A stretch of 64,000 nt of DNA from Burkholderiales bacterium (GTDB lineage: Bacteria; Pseudomonadota; Gammaproteobacteria; Burkholderiales; Burkholderiaceae_C), in NCBI GenBank assembly GCA_013044035.1, contig JABEVE010000026.1, forward strand, positions 1 to 64,000. Reading direction: 5' to 3'. Below are positions 44,837 through 53,852 of the stretch, in pieces. The position numbers were made by a program, and so were the translations under genes. Below the pieces are notes generated by a model. The model ran no database searches. It saw only the letters and a program-made list of their open reading frames with translations, and had not been told where the DNA came from. Numbering within the stretch: the first letter of the stretch is position 1; every line of letters starts with the position of its first letter.

Positions 44837-45643
44837 TCAGATCTGCGCTGCCAAGCCGCCGACGACGGCATGCATGCCGGCGTCGACATGCAAGATTTCG
44901 GCGGTGACACCGCTGGCTAGATCCGACAACAAGAAGGCGCTTGCGTTGCCAACCTGTTCGATGGTGACGTTGCGCCGCAAGGGGGTGCTGGCTTCATTGA
45001 ACTTGAGCATCTTGCCAAAATCGGCGATGCCCGAGGCCGCAAGCGTCTTGATCGGACCGGCGCTCACACCATTCACGCGCATGCCGCGCGGGCCGAGCGA
45101 TTCGGCCATGTAACGCACGGTGGCTTCGAGCGCGGCCTTGGCCACGCCCATGGTGTTGTAGTTGGGGACGACGCGCTCGGCGCCGAGGTAGGTCATGGTG
45201 ATGAGCGAAGGTGAGTTGCCGTTGGCTGCGCTGGCTTGGAGCAAGGGCAGCGCAGCTTTTGCCAGCGCCGGAAATGAGTAGGCGGAGATGTCGTGCGCGA
45301 CGCGAAAGCCTTCGCGGGTCAGGCCGTCGATGAAGTCGCCGGCAATGGCTTCGCGCGGCGCGAAGCCGATGGAATGAACCAGGCCGTCGAGTTGTGGCCA
45401 TTGCACGCCAAGGTCGTGGAAGAGGGCGTCGATCTGGGCATCGTCGGCCACGTCGCAGGGGAAAATGAGTTGGCTGCCGAATTCCGCAGCGAAACCCTTG
45501 GTGCGATCCTGGAAGCGTTCCCCGACGTAGGTGAAAGCGAGTTCGGCGCCCTCGCGGTGGCACGCTTGCGCAATGCCGTAAGCGATGGAACGGTTGGAGA
45601 GCAAGCCCGTGATCAGGATGCGTTTGCCAGCGAGAAAGCCCAT
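44837..45643 (-). CDS. fabI: Enoyl-[acyl-carrier-protein] reductase FabI
   Basis: A 268-residue NADH-dependent SDR enzyme that completes each fatty-acid elongation cycle. [17 protein letters not shown] carries the nucleotide-binding region, [11 protein letters not shown] the adenine contact, and the catalytic Tyr-x6-Lys is [23 protein letters not shown], in which the second Tyr and the Lys are the active pair. [17 protein letters not shown] follows. The length is normal. Upstream of the tRNA-Gly gene on the same strand, it may feed transcription into the tRNA cluster; it is divergent from the peptide-binding protein gene across 131 bases. Confidence 0.95.
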   Translation of the reverse strand: MGFLAGKRILITGLLSNRSIAYGIAQACHREGAELAFTYVGERFQDRTKGFAAEFGSQLIFPCDVADDAQIDALFHDLGVQWPQLDGLVHSIGFAPREAIAGDFIDGLTREGFRVAHDISAYSFPALAKAALPLLQASAANGNSPSLITMTYLGAERVVPNYNTMGVAKAALEATVRYMAESLGPRGMRVNGVSAGPIKTLAASGIADFGKMLKFNEASTPLRRNVTIEQVGNASAFLLSDLASGVTAEILHVDAGMHAVVGGLAAQI

Positions 45644-45774
45644 GAGATGTCCTGTGGATGCGGGTCGAGGAAGGAAGTCGCTGCGGGGCGCGCAAGCACG
45701 CTCGGATCGGCGCTCGAATGCGCGTGAAAGTCTTCGATCTGTGCTGCGATCCGCCGATGCGGCAGAATTCTCGC

Positions 45775-47637
45775 ATGGCCCACGCTCTCAGCCTCAACCG
45801 GCGCACGCTCTTGCAAGCCCTTGGGCTTGCACTTGCGCCCTGGTCAGTGGATGCCAATGCTGCAACGCCAGTCGTCGCAGCCCTGGCCTTGTACGACAAA
45901 CCCAAATACCCCCCAGGATTTACGCATTTCGACTATGTGAACCCGAATGCGCCCCTTGGGGGAACCCTCTGGTTGACTCCGCCATCGCGCGCTGGCAGCT
46001 TTGACAAGCTCAATCCATTCACTCTGCGCGGTACGGCGCCACCCGGGATCAACACCCTGGTGTTTGAATCGCTGATGACGGCGAGTTGGGACGAACCCAA
46101 CAGCGTCTATGGTTTACTGGCCGAAGACGTGGAACTGGCCGCGGATCGCCGTTCTGTGCTCTTTCGCTTGAACACGGCGGCGCGTTTCGTGAATGGTGAC
46201 CCCGTAACTGCGGACGATGTGCGCCACAGCTTCGAAACGCTCGTCGGCCCCTACGCAGCACCCAGCATCAAAGTGCAGTTTGCCGATGTGGCGCGGGTTG
46301 TGGTGGAAGACATACGGCATGTGCGATTCGACTTCAAGCGGCCCAACCATGAACTGCCCTTGATCGTCGCTGGCCTGCCCGTGTTCTCGCGCCAATGGGG
46401 TGCCGGCAAGCACTTCGACGAGGTGGTGAACGAGCCTCCCATCGCCTCCGGCCCCTACAGCATCGAGCGCATGTCCCAGAACCGGGACATCGTCTACGCC
46501 AGGCGCACGAACTACTGGGGCTGGAGCCTGCCGGTGCGTCGTGGTCAGTACAACTTCGCGCACATCGGCTTCAAGCTTTACCGTGACGAAACCGCGCGGC
46601 TGGAGGCCTTCAAGGCTGGGGACTTCGACCTGATCCAGGAGTTCATCGCCAAGAACTGGGTGCGGCAATACACCGGGCCGGCATTCGCCAGCGGCGAACT
46701 CGTCAAGCGCGAACTTCCCAACCACAATCCGGCGGGTTTCCAGGGCATGGTGTTGAACCTGCGCCGTCCGCTGTTCAAGGACATTCGCGTGCGTCATGCG
46801 CTCGCTTTGGCACTCGATTTCCAGTGGCTCAACGGGATGTTTTTTTACGGCCAGTACAAACGCATCCATGGCTATTTCGCCAACAGCCCATTCGAGGCCA
46901 GGCATGCCCCCGGGCAGGACGAACTGACCCTGCTCGAGCCGTTGCGCCCGCAGCTGGCGCCCGAGGTTTTCGGTGTCCTGCCCACTTTGCCGAGCACGGA
47001 TCCTCCGGGCGGTCTGCGCGCCAATCTGCTGGCAGCGCGCGGCTTGTTGCGCGAAGCCGGCTGGCACTACCGCGACGGGGCCTTGCGCAACGTCCGTGGC
47101 GAGGTCTTCACGTTCGAGTATCTCGACAGCCAGGGCTCGATGGCACGGGTGATCACTCCTTACGGTCAAGCGCTTGCAAGGCTGGGCATTCGCTTGGAGT
47201 ACCGTCAGGTCGACTACGCCCTGTACCAGCGGCGTATGGATGGCTTCGACTACGACATGACCACGGTACGTTATCTCGGCAGCCCCAGTCCCGGCAATGA
47301 ATTGCGTGATCGCTTTGGCTCGGCCGCTGCGGCCATCGAGGGGTCCGACAACGTCTGGGGGATTCGCAGTCCAGTGGTGGACGCGCTCATCAGCTACGTC
47401 GTACAGGCCCGCACCTGGGCGGAGTTAGTGGCGGCCTGCAAGGCGCTGGACCGGGTGCTGGTGTGTGGCTGGTACTCGGTGCCGCAGTGGTATGCAGCAA
47501 GCCACCGCGTGGCCTATCGCTCCGGCTTGTTCGGCATGCCGAGCACCTTGCCGCTGTACTACGAGCCCGAGGCCTGGTCCATGGCTTGCTGGTGGTCGCG
47601 GCCAGGGGCAAAACCTGCGGTGGAGAAACAAGCATGA
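45775..47637 (+). CDS. yejA: Periplasmic peptide-binding protein of a YejABEF-type importer
   Basis: A 620-residue family 5 extracellular solute-binding protein. The N-terminus [17 protein letters not shown] resembles a twin-arginine signal, with cleavage after VDANA. Family landmarks are [59 protein letters not shown] and [10 protein letters not shown]. YejA binds oligopeptides, including the antibiotic microcin C in E. coli. An ATG at 45757 is possible but lengthens the signal. The four genes overlap or nearly touch, so they form one operon. Confidence 0.88.
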   Translation: MAHALSLNRRTLLQALGLALAPWSVDANAATPVVAALALYDKPKYPPGFTHFDYVNPNAPLGGTLWLTPPSRAGSFDKLNPFTLRGTAPPGINTLVFESLMTASWDEPNSVYGLLAEDVELAADRRSVLFRLNTAARFVNGDPVTADDVRHSFETLVGPYAAPSIKVQFADVARVVVEDIRHVRFDFKRPNHELPLIVAGLPVFSRQWGAGKHFDEVVNEPPIASGPYSIERMSQNRDIVYARRTNYWGWSLPVRRGQYNFAHIGFKLYRDETARLEAFKAGDFDLIQEFIAKNWVRQYTGPAFASGELVKRELPNHNPAGFQGMVLNLRRPLFKDIRVRHALALALDFQWLNGMFFYGQYKRIHGYFANSPFEARHAPGQDELTLLEPLRPQLAPEVFGVLPTLPSTDPPGGLRANLLAARGLLREAGWHYRDGALRNVRGEVFTFEYLDSQGSMARVITPYGQALARLGIRLEYRQVDYALYQRRMDGFDYDMTTVRYLGSPSPGNELRDRFGSAAAAIEGSDNVWGIRSPVVDALISYVVQARTWAELVAACKALDRVLVCGWYSVPQWYAASHRVAYRSGLFGMPSTLPLYYEPEAWSMACWWSRPGAKPAVEKQA

Positions 47638-48683
47638 ATCTCGGCTGGTATGTTGCCAAGCGCCTGTTGTTGATGGTTCCAACCCTGTTCGGTGTGCTCT
47701 TGCTGACCTTTGCGGTCATTCAGTTTGTGCCGGGCGGTCCGGTCGAACAGATGGTGGCGCAACTGCGCGGCAAGGCACAAACCGGCGAGGCCGCAGGAGG
47801 TCTGGCCTATAGGGGACAACAAGGCATCAACCCCAAGCAACTGGCCGAGATCAAAAAACTCTACGGCTTCGACAAGCCGCCGGCGGAGCGCTTTGTGCGC
47901 ATGATGGGCCAGTTCCTGCGCTTCGATCTGGGGCGCAGTTACTTCTATCACGAGAGCGTCTGGCAACTCATCAAGGAACGCATGCCGGTGTCCATCAGCC
48001 TCGGCCTCTGGACCTTCCTGCTGACCTACCTGATCTCCATCCCACTGGGCATCGCCAAGGCGGTGCGACATGGCAGCCGCTTCGATCTCGCCTCCAGTGT
48101 GGCCGTCCTGGTGGGTTACGCCATCCCCGGCTTCGTCCTGGGCGTGGTGTTGCTGGTCTTGTTCGCCGGAGGCAGCTTCTGGCAATGGTTTCCGCTGCGC
48201 GGCCTGACGTCCGACGGTTGGTCCAGTTTCACGCCTTGGCACAAGATCACGGACTACTTCTGGCACATCACCCTGCCGGTTGTGGCCATGGTGGCGGGAA
48301 GCTTCGCCGTCATCACCATGCTCACCAAGAACGCCTTTCTGGAGGAAATCCGTAAGCAATACGTTCTGACCGCGCGTGCCAAGGGCGCCAGCGAACGCCG
48401 CGTGCTGTGGCGCCATGTTCTGCGCAACGCCCTCATCCCGCTGGTGACGGGTTTTCCGGCTGCATTCATCGGCGCGTTCTTTGCCAGCTCCTTGCTGATC
48501 GAGACGCTGTTTTCCCTGCCCGGACTTGGCTTGCTGTCCTACGAATCGGTGATGCGGCGCGACTATCCGGTCGTCATGGGCACGCTTTACCTGTTCACGC
48601 TCATTGGTCTGGTGACCAAGCTCGTGTCCGACCTTTGTTATGTGTGGGTCGATCCACGGGTGCAATTCGAAAGCCTTCAATGA
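47634..48683 (+). CDS. yejB: Peptide ABC importer permease YejB
   Basis: A 349-residue DppB-type permease with six helices. The N-terminus YVAKRLLLMVPTLFGVLLLTF is typical, followed by the YejB-specific long loop (QLRGKAQTGEAAGGLAYRG). The coupling segment is RAKGASERRVLWRHVLRNALIPL. ATG 47634 overlaps the binding-protein stop as ATGA. It forms the membrane channel together with the next gene product. Confidence 0.92.
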   Translation: MNLGWYVAKRLLLMVPTLFGVLLLTFAVIQFVPGGPVEQMVAQLRGKAQTGEAAGGLAYRGQQGINPKQLAEIKKLYGFDKPPAERFVRMMGQFLRFDLGRSYFYHESVWQLIKERMPVSISLGLWTFLLTYLISIPLGIAKAVRHGSRFDLASSVAVLVGYAIPGFVLGVVLLVLFAGGSFWQWFPLRGLTSDGWSSFTPWHKITDYFWHITLPVVAMVAGSFAVITMLTKNAFLEEIRKQYVLTARAKGASERRVLWRHVLRNALIPLVTGFPAAFIGAFFASSLLIETLFSLPGLGLLSYESVMRRDYPVVMGTLYLFTLIGLVTKLVSDLCYVWVDPRVQFESLQ

Positions 48684-49753
48684 GCACTGCGCCCATAGCC
48701 TCTGCCTCGCGCTATGACGCACCTGCTCTTGCGCGCTCGCCCGCACAACTCGCCTGGGCCCGCTTCAAATCCCAACGTCTGGGTTATATGAGCCTATGGA
48801 TTTTTGGCTTCCTGTTCGGCTTGAGCCTGCTGGTTCCGGTGTTGTGCAACGACAAGCCGCTGCTGGTGCGGTATGAAGGGCGCTGGTACATGCCGCTGCT
48901 GCACACCTACCCCGAGACGACTTTCGGCGGCGACTTCCACACTCCCACGGATTACCTCGACCCGCTGATCCGCAAGCACCTCAGTGAGGGTGACAACTTC
49001 GCTCTCTTTCCACCCGTGCCGTATCGCTACGACACCATCAATTACTACGCCATCCAGCCCAACCCGGCGCCCCCTTCGGCACAGAACTGGCTGGGGACTG
49101 ACGATGGTGGGCGTGACGTGCTCTCGCGCCTGGTCTATGGCTTTCGTGTCTCGGTGCTGTTCGCGCTGGCGCTCACGCTGAGCGGAACCCTGCTGGGGGT
49201 CGTGATGGGTGCCATCCAAGGCTATTTCGCTGGGCGCGTGGACCTCACCTTGCAACGCGTGACCGAGGTGTGGGGGGCGATGCCGGAGTTGTACCTGCTC
49301 ATCATCTTCGCGTCCATCTTCGCTCCCAGCTTCCTGCTCCTGCTGGTGCTGCTGTCGCTGTTTGGCTGGCTCGGCTTGTCCGACTATGTGCGTGCCGAAT
49401 TCCTGCGCAACCGCCAGATGGACTACGTGCGCGCCGCCAGGGCGCTGGGTGCAAGCCATTGGCAAATCGTCACGCGCCACATCCTGCCCAACAGCCTCAC
49501 GCCGGTCCTGACATTCCTGCCTTTTCGCATGAGTGGCGCCATCCTGGCGCTGACGAGCCTGGATTTTCTCGGACTCGGCGTTCCCCCTCCCACCCCCAGC
49601 CTGGGTGAGATGCTGGCGCAGGCCAAAGGCAATCTGGACGCCTGGTGGTTGTCGATCTCCGTGTTCATCACCCTGGTGTTGACGCTCTTGCTCCTCACCT
49701 TCATCGGCGAGGCGCTGCGCACGGCGCTGGATCCGCGCCGGGACTTGCGATGA
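48680..49753 (+). CDS. yejE: Peptide ABC importer permease YejE
   Basis: A 357-residue DppC-type permease. A long periplasmic insert after the first helix (residues about 60-135, with YPETTFGGDFHTPTDYLDP) is characteristic of YejE. NWLGTDDGGRDVLSRLVYGFRVS and the coupling loop RAARALGASHWQIVTRHILPN are conserved. It overlaps yejB by 4 bases and ends 10 bases before the ATPase gene. Confidence 0.92.
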   Translation: MSTAPIASASRYDAPALARSPAQLAWARFKSQRLGYMSLWIFGFLFGLSLLVPVLCNDKPLLVRYEGRWYMPLLHTYPETTFGGDFHTPTDYLDPLIRKHLSEGDNFALFPPVPYRYDTINYYAIQPNPAPPSAQNWLGTDDGGRDVLSRLVYGFRVSVLFALALTLSGTLLGVVMGAIQGYFAGRVDLTLQRVTEVWGAMPELYLLIIFASIFAPSFLLLLVLLSLFGWLGLSDYVRAEFLRNRQMDYVRAARALGASHWQIVTRHILPNSLTPVLTFLPFRMSGAILALTSLDFLGLGVPPPTPSLGEMLAQAKGNLDAWWLSISVFITLVLTLLLLTFIGEALRTALDPRRDLR

Positions 49754-49763
49754 GGTCACGTCC

Positions 49764-51383
49764 ATGAGCGCCATTCGCCGCGCGACGTGTGAAGCGTCGT
49801 CGCAAACCGATGCGGCCTTGCTGCGCATCGAGGCGCTGAACGTGGACTTCGGCCCGCAGCGGGTGGTCCACGACTTGAGCATGGAGTTGCATACCGGTGA
49901 AAAATTTGCCCTGGTCGGGGAGTCCGGCTCGGGCAAGACCGTCACTGCACTTGCCATCCTGCGCTTGCTGCAGGGCGCAACCGTCAGGGGGCGGGTGCTG
50001 TTCCAGGGGCAGGACCTGGCCTGCATGCCGGAGCGCCGTCTGCGTGGCGTTCGCGGCCGTGACATCGCGATGATTTTTCAGGAGCCGATGAGCGCGCTCA
50101 ACCCGCTACAGACCGTCGGCCAGCAAATCGCAGAGTCGCTCGAACTGCACGAGGCTTTGTCACGCAAAGCGGCATGGGCGCGAGCCGTGGCCTTGCTCGA
50201 ACGCATGGGCATCGCGGACTCGGCGCGCCGTGTGCAGAGCTATCCGCATCAGCTTTCCGGTGGCCAGCGTCAGCGCGCCATGATCGCCATGGCCCTGGCG
50301 TGCAAGCCCCGGCTGTTGCTGGCGGACGAACCCACCACGGCACTGGACATGAGTGTGCGGGCGCAAATCCTGGCGCTGCTGGACGAGTTGCAACGCGAAG
50401 AGGGGCTGGCCGTCATGCTCATCAGTCACGATCTGCACTTGGTTCGCGGCTTCGCCCAGCGTGTAGCCGTCATGCAGCAGGGGCGCCTGGTGGAGCAGGG
50501 TGCCACGGCCGAAGTCTTCGCGCACGCGCAACATCCCTACACCCAGGCCTTGCTGGGCAGCTTGCCGCAACGCGACGTTGAACCGCTATCGCCGCAGGCA
50601 CCGATTGTTTTGCACGCCGAGCGGGTCAGTGTGGCTTATGCCCAGCGCGGCTCGTGGCTGCGACGGCGCCTGCACAAGGTGGTGGATCAGGTATCGCTTG
50701 AGCTTCGCGCCGGCGAAACCCTCGGGCTCGTGGGCGAATCGGGCTGCGGCAAGACCAGCCTCGCCATGGCCCTGCTTGGCCTGCAGCCCATGGGGGAAGG
50801 GCGTGTCAGCCTCGCCGGGGTGGAACTTGCCGGTCTGGACAGCCATGGTTGGCGTGCCGCCCGGCGCAGGATTCAGGTGGTGTTCCAGGATCCGTTTTCT
50901 TCATTGTCACCGCGGCGCAATGTCGAGCAAATCGTCGCCGAGGGCCTCAACATCCATGAGCCTGGACTCGATCAGGCAGCCTGTCGCGTGCGTGTGGTGG
51001 ACACACTCCGCGACATGGGCCTGGATGCGAGCATCCTGCCCCGGTTTCCCCACGAGTTCTCCGGCGGACAGCGGCAGCGCATTGCCCTGGCGCGGGCGCT
51101 GGTTCTGCACCCCAGCGTTTTGGTGCTCGACGAGCCGACCAGCGCACTGGATATTTCCGTGCAACAACAAATCCTGCGCCTGCTCGTCAGGCTGCAACGC
51201 GAACAGGGCCTGGCATATCTGTTCATCACGCACGATATGGCTGTGATCGGCGCCATGGCCCATCGCATTGCGGTCATGCGCGAGGGCAAAATTCTCGAAA
51301 CGGGCGAGGCCCTGGCCTTGTTGCACCACCCGCAGCAGCCCTACACCCGGCAACTGATCCATGCCGCCGGCGTTGCCGGCTGA
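49764..51383 (+). CDS. yejF: Peptide ABC importer double ATPase YejF
   Basis: A 539-residue protein with two fused ATPase domains. Domain 1: Walker A GESGSGKT, signature LSGGQRQRAMIAMAL, Walker B LLLADEPTTALD. Domain 2: Walker A GESGCGKTS, signature FSGGQRQRIALARAL, Walker B VLVLDEPTSALD. Both are complete, so both sites should bind ATP. Each domain ends in the oligopeptide/dipeptide transporter C-terminal motif (HPYTQALLGSLP and QPYTRQLIHA). It closes the operon. Confidence 0.93.
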   Translation: MSAIRRATCEASSQTDAALLRIEALNVDFGPQRVVHDLSMELHTGEKFALVGESGSGKTVTALAILRLLQGATVRGRVLFQGQDLACMPERRLRGVRGRDIAMIFQEPMSALNPLQTVGQQIAESLELHEALSRKAAWARAVALLERMGIADSARRVQSYPHQLSGGQRQRAMIAMALACKPRLLLADEPTTALDMSVRAQILALLDELQREEGLAVMLISHDLHLVRGFAQRVAVMQQGRLVEQGATAEVFAHAQHPYTQALLGSLPQRDVEPLSPQAPIVLHAERVSVAYAQRGSWLRRRLHKVVDQVSLELRAGETLGLVGESGCGKTSLAMALLGLQPMGEGRVSLAGVELAGLDSHGWRAARRRIQVVFQDPFSSLSPRRNVEQIVAEGLNIHEPGLDQAACRVRVVDTLRDMGLDASILPRFPHEFSGGQRQRIALARALVLHPSVLVLDEPTSALDISVQQQILRLLVRLQREQGLAYLFITHDMAVIGAMAHRIAVMREGKILETGEALALLHHPQQPYTRQLIHAAGVAG

Positions 51384-51463
51384 CAGCGCCCAGACTCCGA
51401 CTCGAGGCGGGCGGAATCCGGCCCCTAGCAACTGCCCCCAAGACCGTCATAAGTCCGCGCAAC

Positions 51464-51492
51464 TTGCCAAAATTCGCATTTTCCCTTATTAT
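51464..51492 (+). promoter_or_regulatory. Strong predicted sigma-70 promoter for the rimP-nusA-infB operon
   Basis: TTGCCA at 51464-51469 and TATTAT at 51487-51492 with a 17-base spacer. This lies in the only A/T-rich stretch of the 340-bp gap after yejF. A transcript starting near 51499 would have a leader of about 225 bases before rimP. Confidence 0.6.
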
Positions 51493-51532
51493 TTCAAGGC
51501 TGTAATCCATTTCTGCATGTGCGTTTGTTCGA

Positions 51533-51623
51533 CGAGGCCTGAGCCTCGGCAGGGTGGATGTGTAAGAGCCGGGTTGGCCAGATGGGCGACACAAATGGGC
51601 GACACCAATCGCCCTTTTTTTTT
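51533..51623 (+). terminator. Leader hairpin and rho-independent terminator upstream of rimP (attenuator or sRNA end)
   Basis: A first stem, CGAGGC-CTGA-GCCTCG, lies at 51533-51548. A terminator stem, GGGCGA (51597-51602) with TCGCCC (51609-51614), is followed by nine T's (51615-51623). Tandem near-repeats at 51582-51594 and 51595-51608 supply a second GGGCGA (51584-51589) that could compete for the same TCGCCC. The elements lie downstream of the promoter at 51464-51492, so they would terminate the operon's own leader. They could also simply end the yej operon. Confidence 0.6.
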
Positions 51624-51723
51624 GTCGGTACCTGGTGACAAGCCGGGCAGCGAGTTCGGTAGCGAGTCGGGCAGTGGGTCTTTCAAAGCGGATGGTGGCT
51701 TCAGGGTGCAAGGCAGTCGCGGT

Positions 51724-52353
51724 ATGCAGAAGACAGAGATCATCGAGACGACCGTCCGAGGGATGGGCTACGCCTGCGTCGAGATCGCCTGGGCTTCGGC
51801 AGGCCTGCTGCGCATCACGATCGACCGTCTCGACGGCGAGTTTGTCACAGTCGATGATTGCGAGCGCGTCACGCGCCAGTTGCAGTACGCGCTGGAAGTC
51901 GAAGGTCTGGACTACAGGCGCCTTGAGGTGTCATCTCCCGGGCTTGATCGCCTGGTGAGGCTGCCGGACGACTGGCAGCGTTTTGCGGGTTTGGAAGTGG
52001 AAGTGACCTTGCGTGCGCCGTACAGGGGCCGCAAGAAATACCGCGGTGTGTTGCAGGCCCCGACAGCGGCAGCCGTAGGCGGGAGCGCTGAAGCGCCTGC
52101 CCAGGCTGATGGCTATGTCGTCGTCTGGGACGATGCTTTGCTGGCGGCTGCTGCGGCGGCGAAACCGGGTGGGAAAAAATTGAAGGCTGTCAAACCGGCT
52201 GCGGCGAAGAAGGCCAAGCCCACTGGCACGGATGGTGGTGCCCCGGGGGCGAACGGCGTCACGGGGGATGTGCATGAATTGCGTTTTTCCATGGCCGAGG
52301 CGCGCGAAGTCCGCCTCGTGCCCGTGCTTGACTTTAGGGGTCGAAAATTATGA
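51724..52353 (+). CDS. rimP: Ribosome maturation factor RimP with a low-complexity insert
   Basis: RimP assists late assembly of the 30S subunit. The 209-residue product has the N-terminal domain ([50 protein letters not shown]) and a C-terminal SH3-like domain (RKKYRGVLQ). This domain is interrupted by about 55 residues rich in Ala, Lys, Gly and Pro, between YVVVWDD and HELRFSM. E. coli RimP has about 150 residues. ATG 51724 is taken because it begins the conserved N-terminus; the frame is open upstream through the leader, but that part overlaps the terminator. It overlaps nusA by 4 bases. Confidence 0.87.
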   Translation: MQKTEIIETTVRGMGYACVEIAWASAGLLRITIDRLDGEFVTVDDCERVTRQLQYALEVEGLDYRRLEVSSPGLDRLVRLPDDWQRFAGLEVEVTLRAPYRGRKKYRGVLQAPTAAAVGGSAEAPAQADGYVVVWDDALLAAAAAAKPGGKKLKAVKPAAAKKAKPTGTDGGAPGANGVTGDVHELRFSMAEAREVRLVPVLDFRGRKL

Positions 52354-53828
52354 ATCGTGAGCTGCTGATGCTGGTCGATGCGCTGGCGCACGAAAAGAAT
52401 GTGGAGCGGGATGTGGTGTTCGGTGCGGTCGAGGCCGCGCTGGCTTCGGCCACGAAGAAGCGCTATCCCGGCGAGGTCGACATTCGTGTCGCCATCGACC
52501 GCGATACGGGTGCTTATGAAAGCTTTCGCCGCTGGCTCGTGGTGCCGGACGAGGCCGGGCTGCAGCAGCCTGATGCGGAAATCCTGCATTTCGAGGCGCT
52601 CGAGCAGATCCCCGACATCGAGGTCGGGGATTACATCGAAGAGCCGGTGGAGAGCGTGGAATTCGGCCGTATCGGCGCCCAGGCGGCGAAGCAGGTGATC
52701 CTGCAAAAAATTCGTGACGCCGAACGTGAGCAGATTCTGAATGATTTTCTCGAGCGCAACGACAAGATTTTCGTCGGTACGGTCAAGCGCATGGACAAGG
52801 GCGACGCCATTGTCGAGTCCGGTAAGGTCGATGCGCGACTGCGCCGCGGCGACATGATCCAGAAGGAGAATGTCCGCGCCGGCGACCGCGTGCGTGCCGT
52901 CATCTCGAAGATCGACCGCCAGGCCCGAGGCCCGCAAATCGAGCTGTCGCGGACTTCGCCCGAATTCATGAAGGAACTGTTCCGCCTCGAGGTTCCCGAA
53001 ATGGAGCAGGGCATGCTGGAGATCAAGTCTTGCGCCCGCGATCCTGGTGTGCGCGCCAAGATTGCCGTGTTGTCGCACGATCGCCGCATCGACCCGATCG
53101 GCACGTGCATCGGTGTCCGCGGCTCGCGCGTGAATGCCGTGAGCAATGAACTGGGCGGCGAACGCGTCGATATCGTGCTCTGGTCCGAAGATCCGGCGCA
53201 ATTCGTCATCGGTGCTTTGGCGCCCGCCAATGTGCAGTCCATCGTTGTCGACGAGGACAAGCATGCCATGGAAGTGGCCGTGGACGAGGAAAACCTGGCC
53301 CTGGCCATCGGGCGTGCCGGACAGAATGTGCGCCTCGCGTCGGAGCTGACCGGCTGGGCCATCAACCTGATGTCGGCCGAGGAGTCACAAAACCGGCATA
53401 CGGCTGAAACCGAAACCATGCGCGAGCTGTTCCGCAATAAGCTCGATGTGGATCAGGAAGTCGCCGACATCCTCATCCAGGAAGGCTTTACCAGCCTGGA
53501 GGAGGTGGCTTATGTGCCACTGCCGGAAATGCTGGAGATCGAATCGTTCGACGAGGACACAGTGCATGAACTGCGCAACCGTGCCCGCGACGCCTTGCTG
53601 ACGCAGGAACTGGCCAGCGAGCAAAAGCTCGAGGAAGTGTCGCAAGACCTCAAGAGTCTCGAGGGTCTGTCCAGCGACGATATCGCGAAGCTGATCGATG
53701 CCGGCATTCAAACCCGTGACGACCTGGCCGATCTGGCCGTGGACGAACTCACGGCCATTACCGGGGCTGAGGAAACTCAGGCCAGCGCGCTCATTCTCCA
53801 GGCTCGCGAACATTGGTTCAACGCCTGA
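52350..53828 (+). CDS. nusA: Transcription termination/antitermination factor NusA
   Basis: A 492-residue RNA-polymerase-binding factor controlling pausing, termination and antitermination. The N-terminal polymerase-binding domain ([23 protein letters not shown] in part) is followed by S1 ([15 protein letters not shown]), two KH domains ([22 protein letters not shown] and [18 protein letters not shown]), and two C-terminal acidic repeats ([13 protein letters not shown] and [13 protein letters not shown]). In other bacteria NusA limits its own operon through leader terminators; the terminator at 51597-51623 fits that pattern (inference). Confidence 0.95.
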   Translation: MNRELLMLVDALAHEKNVERDVVFGAVEAALASATKKRYPGEVDIRVAIDRDTGAYESFRRWLVVPDEAGLQQPDAEILHFEALEQIPDIEVGDYIEEPVESVEFGRIGAQAAKQVILQKIRDAEREQILNDFLERNDKIFVGTVKRMDKGDAIVESGKVDARLRRGDMIQKENVRAGDRVRAVISKIDRQARGPQIELSRTSPEFMKELFRLEVPEMEQGMLEIKSCARDPGVRAKIAVLSHDRRIDPIGTCIGVRGSRVNAVSNELGGERVDIVLWSEDPAQFVIGALAPANVQSIVVDEDKHAMEVAVDEENLALAIGRAGQNVRLASELTGWAINLMSAEESQNRHTAETETMRELFRNKLDVDQEVADILIQEGFTSLEEVAYVPLPEMLEIESFDEDTVHELRNRARDALLTQELASEQKLEEVSQDLKSLEGLSSDDIAKLIDAGIQTRDDLADLAVDELTAITGAEETQASALILQAREHWFNA

Positions 53829-53852
53829 GAATTGCGAAGCAAGGAACCACCC

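Noticed and set aside
51517-51723. Extended RimP or a leader peptide starting at ATG 51517 in the rimP frame
   Set aside because: The frame is open but runs through the terminator and T-run, has no ribosome-binding site, and the translation is not conserved RimP sequence.
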